7,241 nucleotides of DNA from contig DORQ01000192.1 in NCBI GenBank assembly GCA_003514205.1, positions 1 through 7,241 on the forward strand. Reading direction: 5' to 3'. Shown one piece after another: positions 1 to 5,729 of the stretch. Under the pieces are notes generated by a model. That model saw only the letters and a program-made list of their open reading frames with translations, made no database searches and was not told the DNA's origin. The translations under genes and the position numbers were made by a program. Numbering within the stretch: the stretch's first letter is position 1; every line of letters begins with the position of its first letter. Source of the stretch: Acidimicrobiaceae bacterium (lineage in GTDB: Bacteria > Actinomycetota > Acidimicrobiia > Acidimicrobiales > Microtrichaceae).

Positions 1-7
1 GGAACTG

Positions 8-84
8 TGGTGGAGGTGATGGGAGTCGAACCCACGACCTCCTCGATGCGACCGAGGCGCTCTAGCCAGCTGAGCTACACCCCC
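8..84 (-). tRNA. tRNA-Ala, anticodon CGC
   Basis: Read on the minus strand, the segment folds into a full cloverleaf. The 7-bp acceptor stem pairs GGGGGTG (84-78) with CACCTCC (18-12), followed by discriminator A (11) and an encoded CCA (10-8). The anticodon stem is CCTCG/CGAGG around the loop GTCGCAT, so the anticodon is CGC (50-48), reading the alanine codon GCG. The T arm GTGGG-TTCGACT-CCCAT is standard. The third acceptor pair is G-U, the known G3:U70 identity element for alanyl-tRNA synthetase, which independently supports alanine. It lies 30 bp downstream of the membrane-protein gene on the same strand. Confidence 0.96.
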
Positions 85-96
85 AAGGAATGCGAC

Positions 97-102
97 AGAA
101 TA
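97..102 (-). promoter_or_regulatory. possible -10 box of tRNA-Ala
   Basis: TATTCT on the minus strand lies 12 nt before the mature tRNA 5' end, so a transcript would carry a leader of only about 5-6 nt. No convincing -35 box is seen, because that region falls inside the end of the upstream coding sequence. Read-through from that gene is an alternative. Confidence 0.35.
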
Positions 103-114
103 GCCGCAGATTTG

Positions 115-684
115 TTAGCGGGCGAGTCCGCTCACTCGGGCCGGTTCCATTCCGTTGTACCGAGCTGGTTCCATACGGAGCGGGACAACACCCTGGGTTC
201 CCAGAGTGGGCCGATAGAAGTCGGCAGCCTGTGCCCGTAGCCGCTCACGGCGCGTGGCAGAGGTCATTGCGACCACATACAGAGCGAGCAGGCAGTCAAC
301 TCCGATTTGCACGAAGATGAATACCCCACCGATGGCTGTCGTTGCGAGAAAGCTCAACACTGCAGCAGCAATCAGGGCAGCCAAAACTTCCTGGCGGCGT
401 TGTTGGGCTCGTGACTTGCGCTGAGGGCCATTCTGGCGGGCCTCCACACCAACTCGAGGGGTACTTCCTCGAAGGTCAACAACTGGCTGTTGCTCACGTG
501 GGACAAATCGGTAGACGTTGTCTCGAGTGCCCCCGACTGGAGCAGCGCGGTTCAGGCTGCTGAGATTACGGGAGAACTGGCCAATCGTGTCAGAGCGGCG
601 GCTATCTGATACTCGGCGTACGAGGTCGGGAAGCAAAGCTGCTGCCCAGAGCACTACAAGTCCGAATATCAGAAGTCCTGACAC
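115..684 (-). CDS. glpR: SepX/GlpR-like divisome membrane protein
   Basis: 189 aa with a GTG start at 684; a plausible Shine-Dalgarno, GGTGAG, sits 5 nt upstream. The protein has an N-terminal membrane helix (residues about 3-22) ending in a basic Arg-rich turn. A cytosolic polar segment (about 24-98, with RRSDTIGQFSRNLSSL at 29-44) follows, then a second hydrophobic block (about 99-141) that can form two helices, and a short basic tail. This layout and the opening MSGLLIFGLVVLWAAALLP match what I recall of the actinobacterial SepX (Streptomyces) / GlpR (Corynebacterium) family, a membrane partner of the cell-division ring and of gephyrin-like Glp. The family is normally encoded near galU-glp, as here, although moaC, moaA and a lipoprotein gene intervene. 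Function is inferred from memory of the family and genome context. A plain conserved membrane protein is the fallback. Confidence 0.65.
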   Translation of the reverse strand: MSGLLIFGLVVLWAAALLPDLVRRVSDSRRSDTIGQFSRNLSSLNRAAPVGGTRDNVYRFVPREQQPVVDLRGSTPRVGVEARQNGPQRKSRAQQRRQEVLAALIAAAVLSFLATTAIGGVFIFVQIGVDCLLALYVVAMTSATRRERLRAQAADFYRPTLGTQGVVPLRMEPARYNGMEPARVSGLAR

Positions 685-720
685 ACTCGCTCACCCAACC
701 TCTTCCGCCGGCGTGTTCAT

Positions 721-750
721 TCTCAGCGAGGATTTCTCCTCGCAGTGAGA
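721..750 (-). promoter_or_regulatory. strong hairpin upstream of the SepX/GlpR-like gene
   Basis: On the minus strand, TCTCA + CT bulge + GCGAGGA, loop GAAA, TCCTCGC + TGAGA forms a 12-bp stem broken only by a 2-nt bulge and capped by a GNRA-type tetraloop. It lies 37-66 nt before the GTG start at 684. No U-run follows on either strand, so an intrinsic terminator of the classical type is not supported. A 5' UTR structure or part of a small RNA is possible. The rest of the 267-bp interval 685-951 shows no further gene that I can support and no clear promoter. Confidence 0.55.
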
Positions 751-951
751 CCTGTAGTCCGTCCGACTCGTAACAGTTCCGAAATATTTGACCCACGATG
801 TCGTAGACGTCGCAAGTCGCTTCGGCGCACAACCTAGTGCTTACTTTTGTATCCGTCTAGGCGAAACCACTCAGTCTGGGCATTTATTGTTACGAACCCA
901 TGACAGGATCGACTGAAGAATGCCGAAATTCGCTGAAGGATCCAAGACGCA

Positions 952-1461
952 TTATCGCTCGAATTCGGGAACCTCGAATGGGTCGCCGTCGCGTCGATAC
1001 TGGCCCGAGCGACCCCCCGTCTTCTCCCACAACGCTATCTCTGAGATCACCATCGACTTGTCGACCGCTTTGCACATGTCATAGATCGTCAGGCACGCAA
1101 CCGAACACGCCGTGAGGGCCTCCATTTCGACCCCTGTTCGATCCACAGTTTCCACCGAGACCTCCACTTCAATGAATTCGTCCTCGATGCGGAAGTTCAC
1201 AAGTACTGAACCAACCAAGAGCGGGTGGCACAACGGAATGAGATCTGAGGCTCGCTTAGCGGCCTGGATTCCAGCGACTCGGGCGACCGCTAAGACATCG
1301 CCCTTCGAGATGGAGCCACGAGCCACCAGCGAAGCTGTCTCGGTGGCCATGACTACGCGTCCCCGCGCGATCGCACGCCGATGCGTTGGCTCCTTGGGAG
1401 TCACATCAACCATTCGGGCTCGGCCGAGTGGATCAAGATGGGTCAGTGAGTTCTCAGACAA
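952..1461 (-). CDS. moaC: cyclic pyranopterin monophosphate synthase MoaC
   Basis: 169 aa. MoaC converts the 3',8-cyclo-GTP made by MoaA into cyclic pyranopterin monophosphate, the first stable intermediate of molybdenum cofactor. Family landmarks are all present: LTHLD..G.A.MVDV at the N terminus, KRASDLIPLCHP (69-80), GVEMEALTA (110-118), and YDMCKAVDK (127-135). The catalytic-region residues H79, E112, E114, D128 and K131 can be picked out; D128 and K131 sit at the same numbers as in the E. coli enzyme. Length is normal. The start is TTG at 1461, chosen because it has a good Shine-Dalgarno and restores the usual N terminus. The internal ATG at 1413 would lose the conserved LTH segment and has no ribosome site. 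It is 72 bp downstream of moaA on the same strand, so the pair is probably co-transcribed. Confidence 0.95.
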   Translation of the reverse strand: MSENSLTHLDPLGRARMVDVTPKEPTHRRAIARGRVVMATETASLVARGSISKGDVLAVARVAGIQAAKRASDLIPLCHPLLVGSVLVNFRIEDEFIEVEVSVETVDRTGVEMEALTACSVACLTIYDMCKAVDKSMVISEIALWEKTGGRSGQYRRDGDPFEVPEFER

Positions 1462-1467
1462 CTAATG

Positions 1468-1472
1468 CTCCC
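1468..1472 (-). promoter_or_regulatory. ribosome binding site fixing the TTG start of moaC
   Basis: GGGAG on the minus strand lies 6 nt before the TTG at 1461-1459. This spacing supports the TTG as the true start over the ATG at 1413. Confidence 0.7.
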
Positions 1473-1533
1473 GGGTCGAATAGTGCGGGTCGAGTACTGC
1501 TGGTTGCAGACGACAGCAGATCTGTCATCGAAT

Positions 1534-2535
1534 CTAGCCACCAATCTGGCTCATCGACTTCGTTGGCCGGATGAAGTTGACGGTGCCAATGGAGTGTCCC
1601 GCCCACTTTGCCTGAACGCAGGCAACGATCCGCTCCGTTAACTCGGCATCAGAGGCACCCGAGCGAAGCAGGTCGCGAAGTCCGTACTCATCGACCCCAA
1701 ACAAACAATTGCGGAGCCCTCCCTCGGCCGTGAGACGCAATCGATCACAGCGATCACAGAACTGTCGGGTCACACTCGCGATGACCCCAAATGACCCCCC
1801 GCCGTCCCGGTAGCGATACCGCTGGGCGGGATCGTTGCCCGACTCAACTTCCTCGCAAGGAAACTCGGCGTTGATCCTCTCGACAATCGTCTCCAGAGAA
1901 ACAACCTGGTCGCGAGCCCACCGCTGATCCGCATCGAGGGGCATGAACTCAATGAACCGCACGAGCACTCCGCTCTCCCGGCCAAATCTGGCGAAGTCGA
2001 GGATCTCCTCCTCGTTCACCCCGCTCATGACCACACAGTTGATCTTGACCGGCTCAAGCCCAGCGGCCTGCGCAGCCGCAATGCCTTCCAGCACATTGTT
2101 CAGTTCATCGCGACGAGTCAACTCTGCGAAGCGTTCCCGTTGCAACGAGTCAAGGGAGATGTTGATTCTCGATAGGCCAGCTCCAGCTAAGGCTGCAGCC
2201 TGAGCGGCCAATGTTGAGCCGTTGGTGGTGAGCGACAGCCCCAGCGGTTCCCCCGAACGGGTTCGAATCGCAGCGAGCTTTGAAATAAGGAGGGGTAGAT
2301 GCGCTCGCATGAGCGGTTCTCCACCGGTAAGGCGGATGGTCTTGAGGCCGAGATCCTGAGCGAACAGACGCACAATTCTTTCGATCTCTTCGAAGCTCAG
2401 CACCTCTGATCTCGGCAACCACTGCATACCTTCAGCCGGCATGCAGTAGGAGCAGCGAAAATTGCACCGGTCGGTGACCGAAATCCGGAGGTCGGTATGC
2501 ACTCTCCCAAAGGAGTCGGTGAGTTCAATCGGCAC
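1534..2535 (-). CDS. moaA: GTP 3',8-cyclase MoaA
   Basis: 333 aa from a GTG at 2535. MoaA is a radical-SAM enzyme with two 4Fe-4S clusters that cyclises GTP to 3',8-cyclo-GTP in the first step of molybdenum cofactor synthesis; MoaC, encoded next, takes the product. The N-terminal CxxxCxxC is C24-C28-C31, the SAM-binding GGEP is at 71-74, and the second-cluster cysteines are C260-x2-C263-x13-C277. The C terminus ends in the double glycine (QIGG) that is important in this family. The frame stays open to an ATG at 2667, but the extra 44 residues do not resemble MoaA and would run across the start of the divergent lipoprotein gene. The GTG gives the usual opening (IELTDSFGRVHTDLRIS). No good Shine-Dalgarno precedes it. 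TACGAT ends 6 nt upstream, suggesting a leaderless mRNA. Confidence 0.95.
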   Translation of the reverse strand: MPIELTDSFGRVHTDLRISVTDRCNFRCSYCMPAEGMQWLPRSEVLSFEEIERIVRLFAQDLGLKTIRLTGGEPLMRAHLPLLISKLAAIRTRSGEPLGLSLTTNGSTLAAQAAALAGAGLSRINISLDSLQRERFAELTRRDELNNVLEGIAAAQAAGLEPVKINCVVMSGVNEEEILDFARFGRESGVLVRFIEFMPLDADQRWARDQVVSLETIVERINAEFPCEEVESGNDPAQRYRYRDGGGSFGVIASVTRQFCDRCDRLRLTAEGGLRNCLFGVDEYGLRDLLRSGASDAELTERIVACVQAKWAGHSIGTVNFIRPTKSMSQIGG

Positions 2536-2541
2536 GTTGAC

Positions 2542-2547
2542 ATCGTA
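2542..2547 (-). promoter_or_regulatory. candidate -10 box for leaderless moaA
   Basis: TACGAT (minus strand) fits TANNAT and is followed by 6 nt and then the GTG start. That places the transcription start on the start codon itself. No -35 box is evident. A second, weaker candidate has TTGAGC (2590-2595) and TGCGAT (2567-2572) with a 17-bp spacer. Confidence 0.4.
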
Positions 2548-2640
2548 GAGCCACCGGGCCTTCGAGATCGCAGCGCTTGCTTCCAGTCGGCTCAACCGAA
2601 CCAGGGAAATGAACGGGGTGGAATCAGCGAGCACCCCCCA

Positions 2641-2646
2641 TACCCT
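2641..2646 (+). promoter_or_regulatory. candidate -10 box of the lipoprotein gene
   Basis: TACCCT (TANNNT) lies 9 nt before the ATG at 2656, and no Shine-Dalgarno separates them. A very short or absent leader is possible. No -35 box is seen. Confidence 0.28.
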
Positions 2647-2655
2647 GAACTGGCC

Positions 2656-3312
2656 ATGAGAAAACAACTCGTATTCACAGCCTTGCTCAGTGCCGCGGTT
2701 CTACTGTCAGGCTGCAAACCAGGGTGGGCTCACACCACGGTCAAGGCCGGGGACCATTCGGCATCCATCCAACTCCTGAAGGGTTCCCTCAGCCCGATCT
2801 CTGGTTTCACCACCACGCATCGTCGCGACTATCAGTTCGCGTTCAACCAGTTCTCCCAGTACGTGATCACTGACCCAGCGCAACCTGGCGATCAGCTCGA
2901 TTGGAACAAGCTGCCAGGCCTGAGCGACTGCGGTGACTTGGATCTGTCGAGAAATGGCTTGATGTTCGGTTGGCGGTGGAGGATCGATGTCGAACCTCCC
3001 GTGATGGAGATCACTGCATATGCGAACAACGATGGCGTTCATCTCACCTCACCAGAACCGTTGGCAACGCTCAGTTCCGCAGAACTCGCGAGCGGGCAAC
3101 CGCTGACCTACCGTCTGGCAATCGAGGACGGGTCATACACATTCCTGGTTGAAAAGGCCCAGGGAGATGGAGTTGTCACCACCACGGCCGAGTTGCCACG
3201 AGCTTGCAGCGGATCGAGCAACTCCTCGCTGAAATGGGCCTCGGGGCTGTACTTCGGCGGAACCTCAACTGCGCCTCACGATATCGATGGCTGGATACTC
3301 GAACCTGCCTAG
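2656..3312 (+). CDS. secreted lipoprotein of unknown function
   Basis: 218 aa. The ATG at 2656 begins a clear lipoprotein signal peptide: basic MRKQ, hydrophobic 5-17, and lipobox LSGC with the lipidated Cys at 20, so the mature protein should be anchored to the outside of the membrane. The frame is open back to 2497, but those residues are polar and hide the signal, so the longer version is rejected. The mature part is rich in short alternating hydrophobic stretches, suggesting a mostly beta fold. Notable segments are HRRDYQFAFN (55-64), KLPGLSDCGDLDLSRNG (85-101), MFGWRWRID (103-111), MEITAYANNDG (117-127), WASGLYFGGTSTAPHDI (194-210). C92 and C184 could form a disulfide. I do not recognise the family. 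The gene opposes its neighbours: divergent from moaA (120 bp) and convergent with moeA (42 bp), so it is an independent unit. Confidence 0.85.
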   Translation: MRKQLVFTALLSAAVLLSGCKPGWAHTTVKAGDHSASIQLLKGSLSPISGFTTTHRRDYQFAFNQFSQYVITDPAQPGDQLDWNKLPGLSDCGDLDLSRNGLMFGWRWRIDVEPPVMEITAYANNDGVHLTSPEPLATLSSAELASGQPLTYRLAIEDGSYTFLVEKAQGDGVVTTTAELPRACSGSSNSSLKWASGLYFGGTSTAPHDIDGWILEPA

Positions 3313-3354
3313 CCGAACCCGTCGCGCTGCCGCCTCATACTGATTGGCCTGGCG

Positions 3355-4560
3355 TTAGCTCAAGAGCATTACGGCCGCAGAATCCCCAACTTCGAGCCCC
3401 TCGCCATCATCGAGGCGGAGCAAACCATTCGCCCGCGCCATCGACGCCATGTGATGCGATCCCTGACCCCCCGACGACACCGCGTGAAACACCAATTCCG
3501 CATCCTGGCGAATCTGAACCCGCGAGAAGTGAATCTTGCCATCGGGTTTCCGACGGAAGTCCTGGTCAACCACGGCTCGTACCATGCGACGCTGCTGGTC
3601 CGCACGGCCCGCCATCTTCATCAAGGCTGGTCGGGCGAACAGCTCGAAACTCACCAACGACGACACTGGATTTCCCGGAAGCCCGAACACAGGAATCGAC
3701 CGTCCACCGGAGTCGATGACTCCGAATGCCAAGGGCTTCGCAGGGCGGATCGCGACCTGCATCCACCGCATCTCCGCGATTCGCGAGAGGACTTCCTTGA
3801 CGAAATCGAAATCGCCCATGCTGACTCCGCCCGACGTAATAAGCGCGTCGCAGCGCTGAACACCGTGCAGGATCGCCGTCTCAATTGCTTCTCGATCATC
3901 TGCGATCAGGCCCAGGTCAACGGTTTCGAACCCGTCGGCACGCAGGCAGGCCAACAGCGCGGCACGGTTTGAATCGCGGATCTGGCCGGGTCCCAGATCA
4001 ACTCCAGGCTCCACGAGTTCATCACCGGTGGAGAGCACTCCAACCACCGGCTTCGGATACACCATCAAACGGTCCCTGCCAATGGTGGCGGCCAGCCCGA
4101 CCAGCGCGGGCGTCACCACCACCCCTGGTTCAGCGAGCATGTCGCCGATCGCGATATCGTCGCCAGCCTCCCGGATGCTCTTGCCCAGGGGGACTGGCTG
4201 ACTCAACGTGAGCACCTCGCCGGTGACCTCGCACAACTCCACCATCTCCACTGCGTCTGCCCCCGGAGGCACCGGAGCTCCCGTCATGATGCGGACGGCC
4301 TCGCCTGGGCCCACCTCGGGCAGTGCGTTGGAACCCGCAGCAATCGTGCCGACAATGCGCAGTTGAACCGGTCCTCGTGCATCATCAGAACGGACCGCGA
4401 AACCATCCATTGCGGAATTGGCGAAGGGGGGCACAAGTTCAGCTGCGATGAGCTGCTCGGCGAGAACTAGACCGCTGGCCTCCGCCAGAGTCCTTTCGAC
4501 CGAACCCAAGGGTTCGCAGCCGTGCAGGACATATTCGCGGGCATCGTCAAGAGAAACCAT
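3355..4560 (-). CDS. glp: gephyrin-like molybdopterin molybdotransferase (MoeA/Glp)
   Basis: 401 aa, ATG at 4560. MoeA-type proteins insert molybdate into adenylated molybdopterin, completing the basic molybdenum cofactor. Landmarks are PPFANSAMDGFAV (44-56), IMTGAPVPPGADAV (91-104), then the MogA-like domain with STGDEL (177-182), QIRDSN (193-198), SGGVSMGD (243-250) and GLPGNPVSS (293-301), followed by the small C-terminal beta domain (about 325-401). No expected motif is missing and the length is typical. Next to galU and with a SepX/GlpR-like gene nearby, it corresponds to actinobacterial Glp (Rv0994/MoeA1 type), reported in Corynebacterium to bind FtsZ as well. A dual Moco and division role is inference. 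It starts 32 bp after galU, so they may be co-transcribed. It also has TAGCGT 6 nt before the ATG and no clear Shine-Dalgarno. Confidence 0.94.
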   Translation of the reverse strand: MVSLDDAREYVLHGCEPLGSVERTLAEASGLVLAEQLIAAELVPPFANSAMDGFAVRSDDARGPVQLRIVGTIAAGSNALPEVGPGEAVRIMTGAPVPPGADAVEMVELCEVTGEVLTLSQPVPLGKSIREAGDDIAIGDMLAEPGVVVTPALVGLAATIGRDRLMVYPKPVVGVLSTGDELVEPGVDLGPGQIRDSNRAALLACLRADGFETVDLGLIADDREAIETAILHGVQRCDALITSGGVSMGDFDFVKEVLSRIAEMRWMQVAIRPAKPLAFGVIDSGGRSIPVFGLPGNPVSSLVSFELFARPALMKMAGRADQQRRMVRAVVDQDFRRKPDGKIHFSRVQIRQDAELVFHAVSSGGQGSHHMASMARANGLLRLDDGEGLEVGDSAAVMLLS

Positions 4561-4566
4561 GACGTG

Positions 4567-4572
4567 ACGCTA
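4567..4572 (-). promoter_or_regulatory. candidate -10 box for leaderless moeA/glp
   Basis: TAGCGT (TANNNT, minus strand) sits 6 nt before the ATG at 4560, inside the 32-bp gap after galU. It may add an internal leaderless promoter to a galU-moeA operon. No -35 box is recognisable. Confidence 0.33.
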
Positions 4573-4592
4573 GCCACACCCAGGGTTCGGAT

Positions 4593-5480
4593 TTACACAA
4601 TCCCGTTTCTTCGAACAATCTCAGCGAGCACCTCGCGGAATTCGTCGCCGAGTTCATCATGTTCGAGCGCCAACTCCACTGTGGCACGGAGATAGTCGAT
4701 CTTCTTTCCGATATCGAAGCGCCCTTCCTCGAAAATGAGCCCCATCACGTCCTCCTCCTTGAGGAGGAATCCAATTGCGTCGGTGAGTTGAATCTCTCCA
4801 CCAACGCCAGCGGTCACCTGCGAGAGAGCATCGAAGATGGCTGGAGTGAAGAGGTAGCGCCCGACGATGGCGAGATTGGAGGGAGCATCTTCTTGTTTCG
4901 GCTTCTCGACGACGTCAACAATGTTGCAGAGATTCCCGTTGCGGTTGTCAACGGCTGCACAGCCGTAGGCGGAAATCTCCTCAGGCGCGACTTCCATCAA
5001 CGCGATTGTGGACTTCTGAACCTCGCCGTAATTGGCGACCATGTCCTTCAAGAGCGTTGAGTCCTTATGCATGATGTCGTCACCCAACAGCACGACAAAG
5101 GGATTGTCGCCCACATGCTTGCGCGCCACCGACACCGCGTGGCCCAATCCCAACGGCTCGCCTTGGCGCACGAAGTGAATGTCGGCAAGGTCCGCAAGCT
5201 CGATCACGTCTGCAAGATCCTCACGCTTGCCAGTCCGATCAAGATGGTGTTCCAGCTCAAAGTTGCGATCGAAATGATCCTCAAGGCTCCGCTTGTTACG
5301 ACCAGTGATGATCAGGATGTCATCAATACCGGCAGCTACAGCCTCTTCGACCACATACTGAATTGCGGGCCGATCCACGACGGGCAGCATCTCCTTCGGC
5401 TGGGCCTTTGTCGCCGGAAGAAATCTCGTTCCAAGCCCAGCGGCGGGGATGACCGCCTTCGTCACGATTGGTTTCGCCAT
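4593..5480 (-). CDS. galU: UTP-glucose-1-phosphate uridylyltransferase GalU
   Basis: 295 aa, ATG at 5480 with a strong Shine-Dalgarno (GAGGAGAG) 5 nt upstream. The cytoplasmic enzyme makes UDP-glucose from UTP and glucose-1-phosphate, feeding cell-envelope polysaccharides, glycolipids and trehalose. The nucleotide-binding signature AAGLGTRFLPATKAQPKEM is at residues 13-31. QGEPLGLGHAV (107-117), LGDDI (132-136), VEKP (191-194), GGEIQLTDAI (227-236) and FDIGKKIDY (255-263) follow in family order. The length is typical of bacterial GalU. It is transcribed away from the fmdB gene across a 249-bp regulatory region and is followed at 32 bp by moeA/glp, the same galU-moeA order as in mycobacteria. 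The 5-formyltetrahydrofolate cyclo-ligase gene that sits between galU and the Rv0991c-type gene in M. tuberculosis is absent here. Confidence 0.96.
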   Translation of the reverse strand: MAKPIVTKAVIPAAGLGTRFLPATKAQPKEMLPVVDRPAIQYVVEEAVAAGIDDILIITGRNKRSLEDHFDRNFELEHHLDRTGKREDLADVIELADLADIHFVRQGEPLGLGHAVSVARKHVGDNPFVVLLGDDIMHKDSTLLKDMVANYGEVQKSTIALMEVAPEEISAYGCAAVDNRNGNLCNIVDVVEKPKQEDAPSNLAIVGRYLFTPAIFDALSQVTAGVGGEIQLTDAIGFLLKEEDVMGLIFEEGRFDIGKKIDYLRATVELALEHDELGDEFREVLAEIVRRNGIV

Positions 5481-5549
5481 GAATACTCTCCTCGGCAGTC
5501 CGCCTCAACTTACTTGTGCAGAGCTCTTTCGCCGTTGTGACCGCCGTGT

Positions 5550-5590
5550 CGATTCCGCAATCTGACTCTATTGGCTCAAGGCCGGAATCG
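5550..5590. repeat. 8-bp inverted repeat in the galU-fmdB spacer
   Basis: CGATTCCG (5550-5557) and CGGAATCG (5583-5590) are perfect complements separated by 25 bp, 70-111 bp upstream of the galU start. It could be a regulator site or an accidental dyad; no known operator is recognised. Confidence 0.35.
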
Positions 5591-5619
5591 TTCCAAAAAC
5601 CACTGAACAAAACAGAATC

Positions 5620-5660
5620 AGGCCCTCCCTCGGCAGGCTGCCTTTCGGCAGAGGCCCTCC
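5620..5660. repeat. short direct repeats and nested dyads upstream of CIRCE
   Basis: AGGCCCTCC occurs at 5620-5628 and again at 5652-5660. Between them TCGGCAG is also repeated (5630-5636 and 5645-5651). A dyad GGCAG-G-CTGCC (5632-5642) overlaps a second possible stem, CTGCC-TTTC-GGCAG (5638-5651), which on the minus strand carries a GAAA loop. The block abuts the candidate fmdB promoter and lies about 140 bp upstream of galU. Confidence 0.5.
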
Positions 5661-5666
5661 ATTCGG

Positions 5667-5672
5667 TATTGT
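5667..5672 (+). promoter_or_regulatory. candidate -10 box of the fmdB operon
   Basis: TATTGT fits TANNNT and would start transcription near 5679, inside the CIRCE dyad. That is where a repressor bound to CIRCE would block initiation. The best -35 is weak (TTTCGG at 5643-5648, 18-bp spacer). Confidence 0.4.
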
Positions 5673-5700
5673 TGGCACTCACACGCCGAGAGTGCCAACA
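5670..5700. promoter_or_regulatory. CIRCE operator (HrcA binding site)
   Basis: TTGGCACTC-N9-GAGTGCCAA (5672-5698) is a perfect 9-9-9 inverted repeat. It differs from the consensus TTAGCACTC-N9-GAGTGCTAA only by one symmetric base change in each arm. The symmetry extends to 11-bp perfect arms (5670-5700). CIRCE is the operator of the heat-shock repressor HrcA, usually found before groES/groEL and, in mycobacteria, also linked to the Rv0991c gene. It lies 29 bp before the fmdB start and overlaps the likely transcription start, so fmdB should be HrcA-repressed and heat-induced. A terminator is unlikely, since no plus-strand gene ends upstream. Confidence 0.93.
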
Positions 5701-5729
5701 GCCACAGCACCTTCGCCAGGAGAGATGTA

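Noticed and set aside
1411..1413. ATG 1413 as the moaC start
   Set aside because: It removes the conserved LTHLD segment and lacks a ribosome site, while TTG 1461 has GGGAG at 6-nt spacing.
1512..1526. Small dyad GACAG-N5-CTGTC in the moaA-moaC gap
   Set aside because: A 5-bp stem without a U-run is too weak to call a terminator or operator.
2497..2655. N-terminal extension of the lipoprotein frame back to 2497
   Set aside because: The extra 53 residues are polar, overlap moaA on the other strand and would bury an otherwise perfect lipoprotein signal peptide.
2536..2655. Molybdenum-cofactor riboswitch upstream of moaA
   Set aside because: The 120-bp spacer shows no extended set of stems, and moaA appears leaderless.
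2536..2667. MoaA start at the ATG 2667
   Set aside because: The added 44 residues do not resemble MoaA and would overlap the divergent lipoprotein start; GTG 2535 gives the normal N terminus.
3204..3972. Long plus-strand open frames over moeA
   Set aside because: They are antisense to a complete, motif-bearing moeA, and their translations show no domain-like composition.
5670..5700. Rho-independent terminator reading of the 11-bp dyad
   Set aside because: The 9-bp spacing and arm sequence match CIRCE, no T-run follows, and no plus-strand gene ends upstream.
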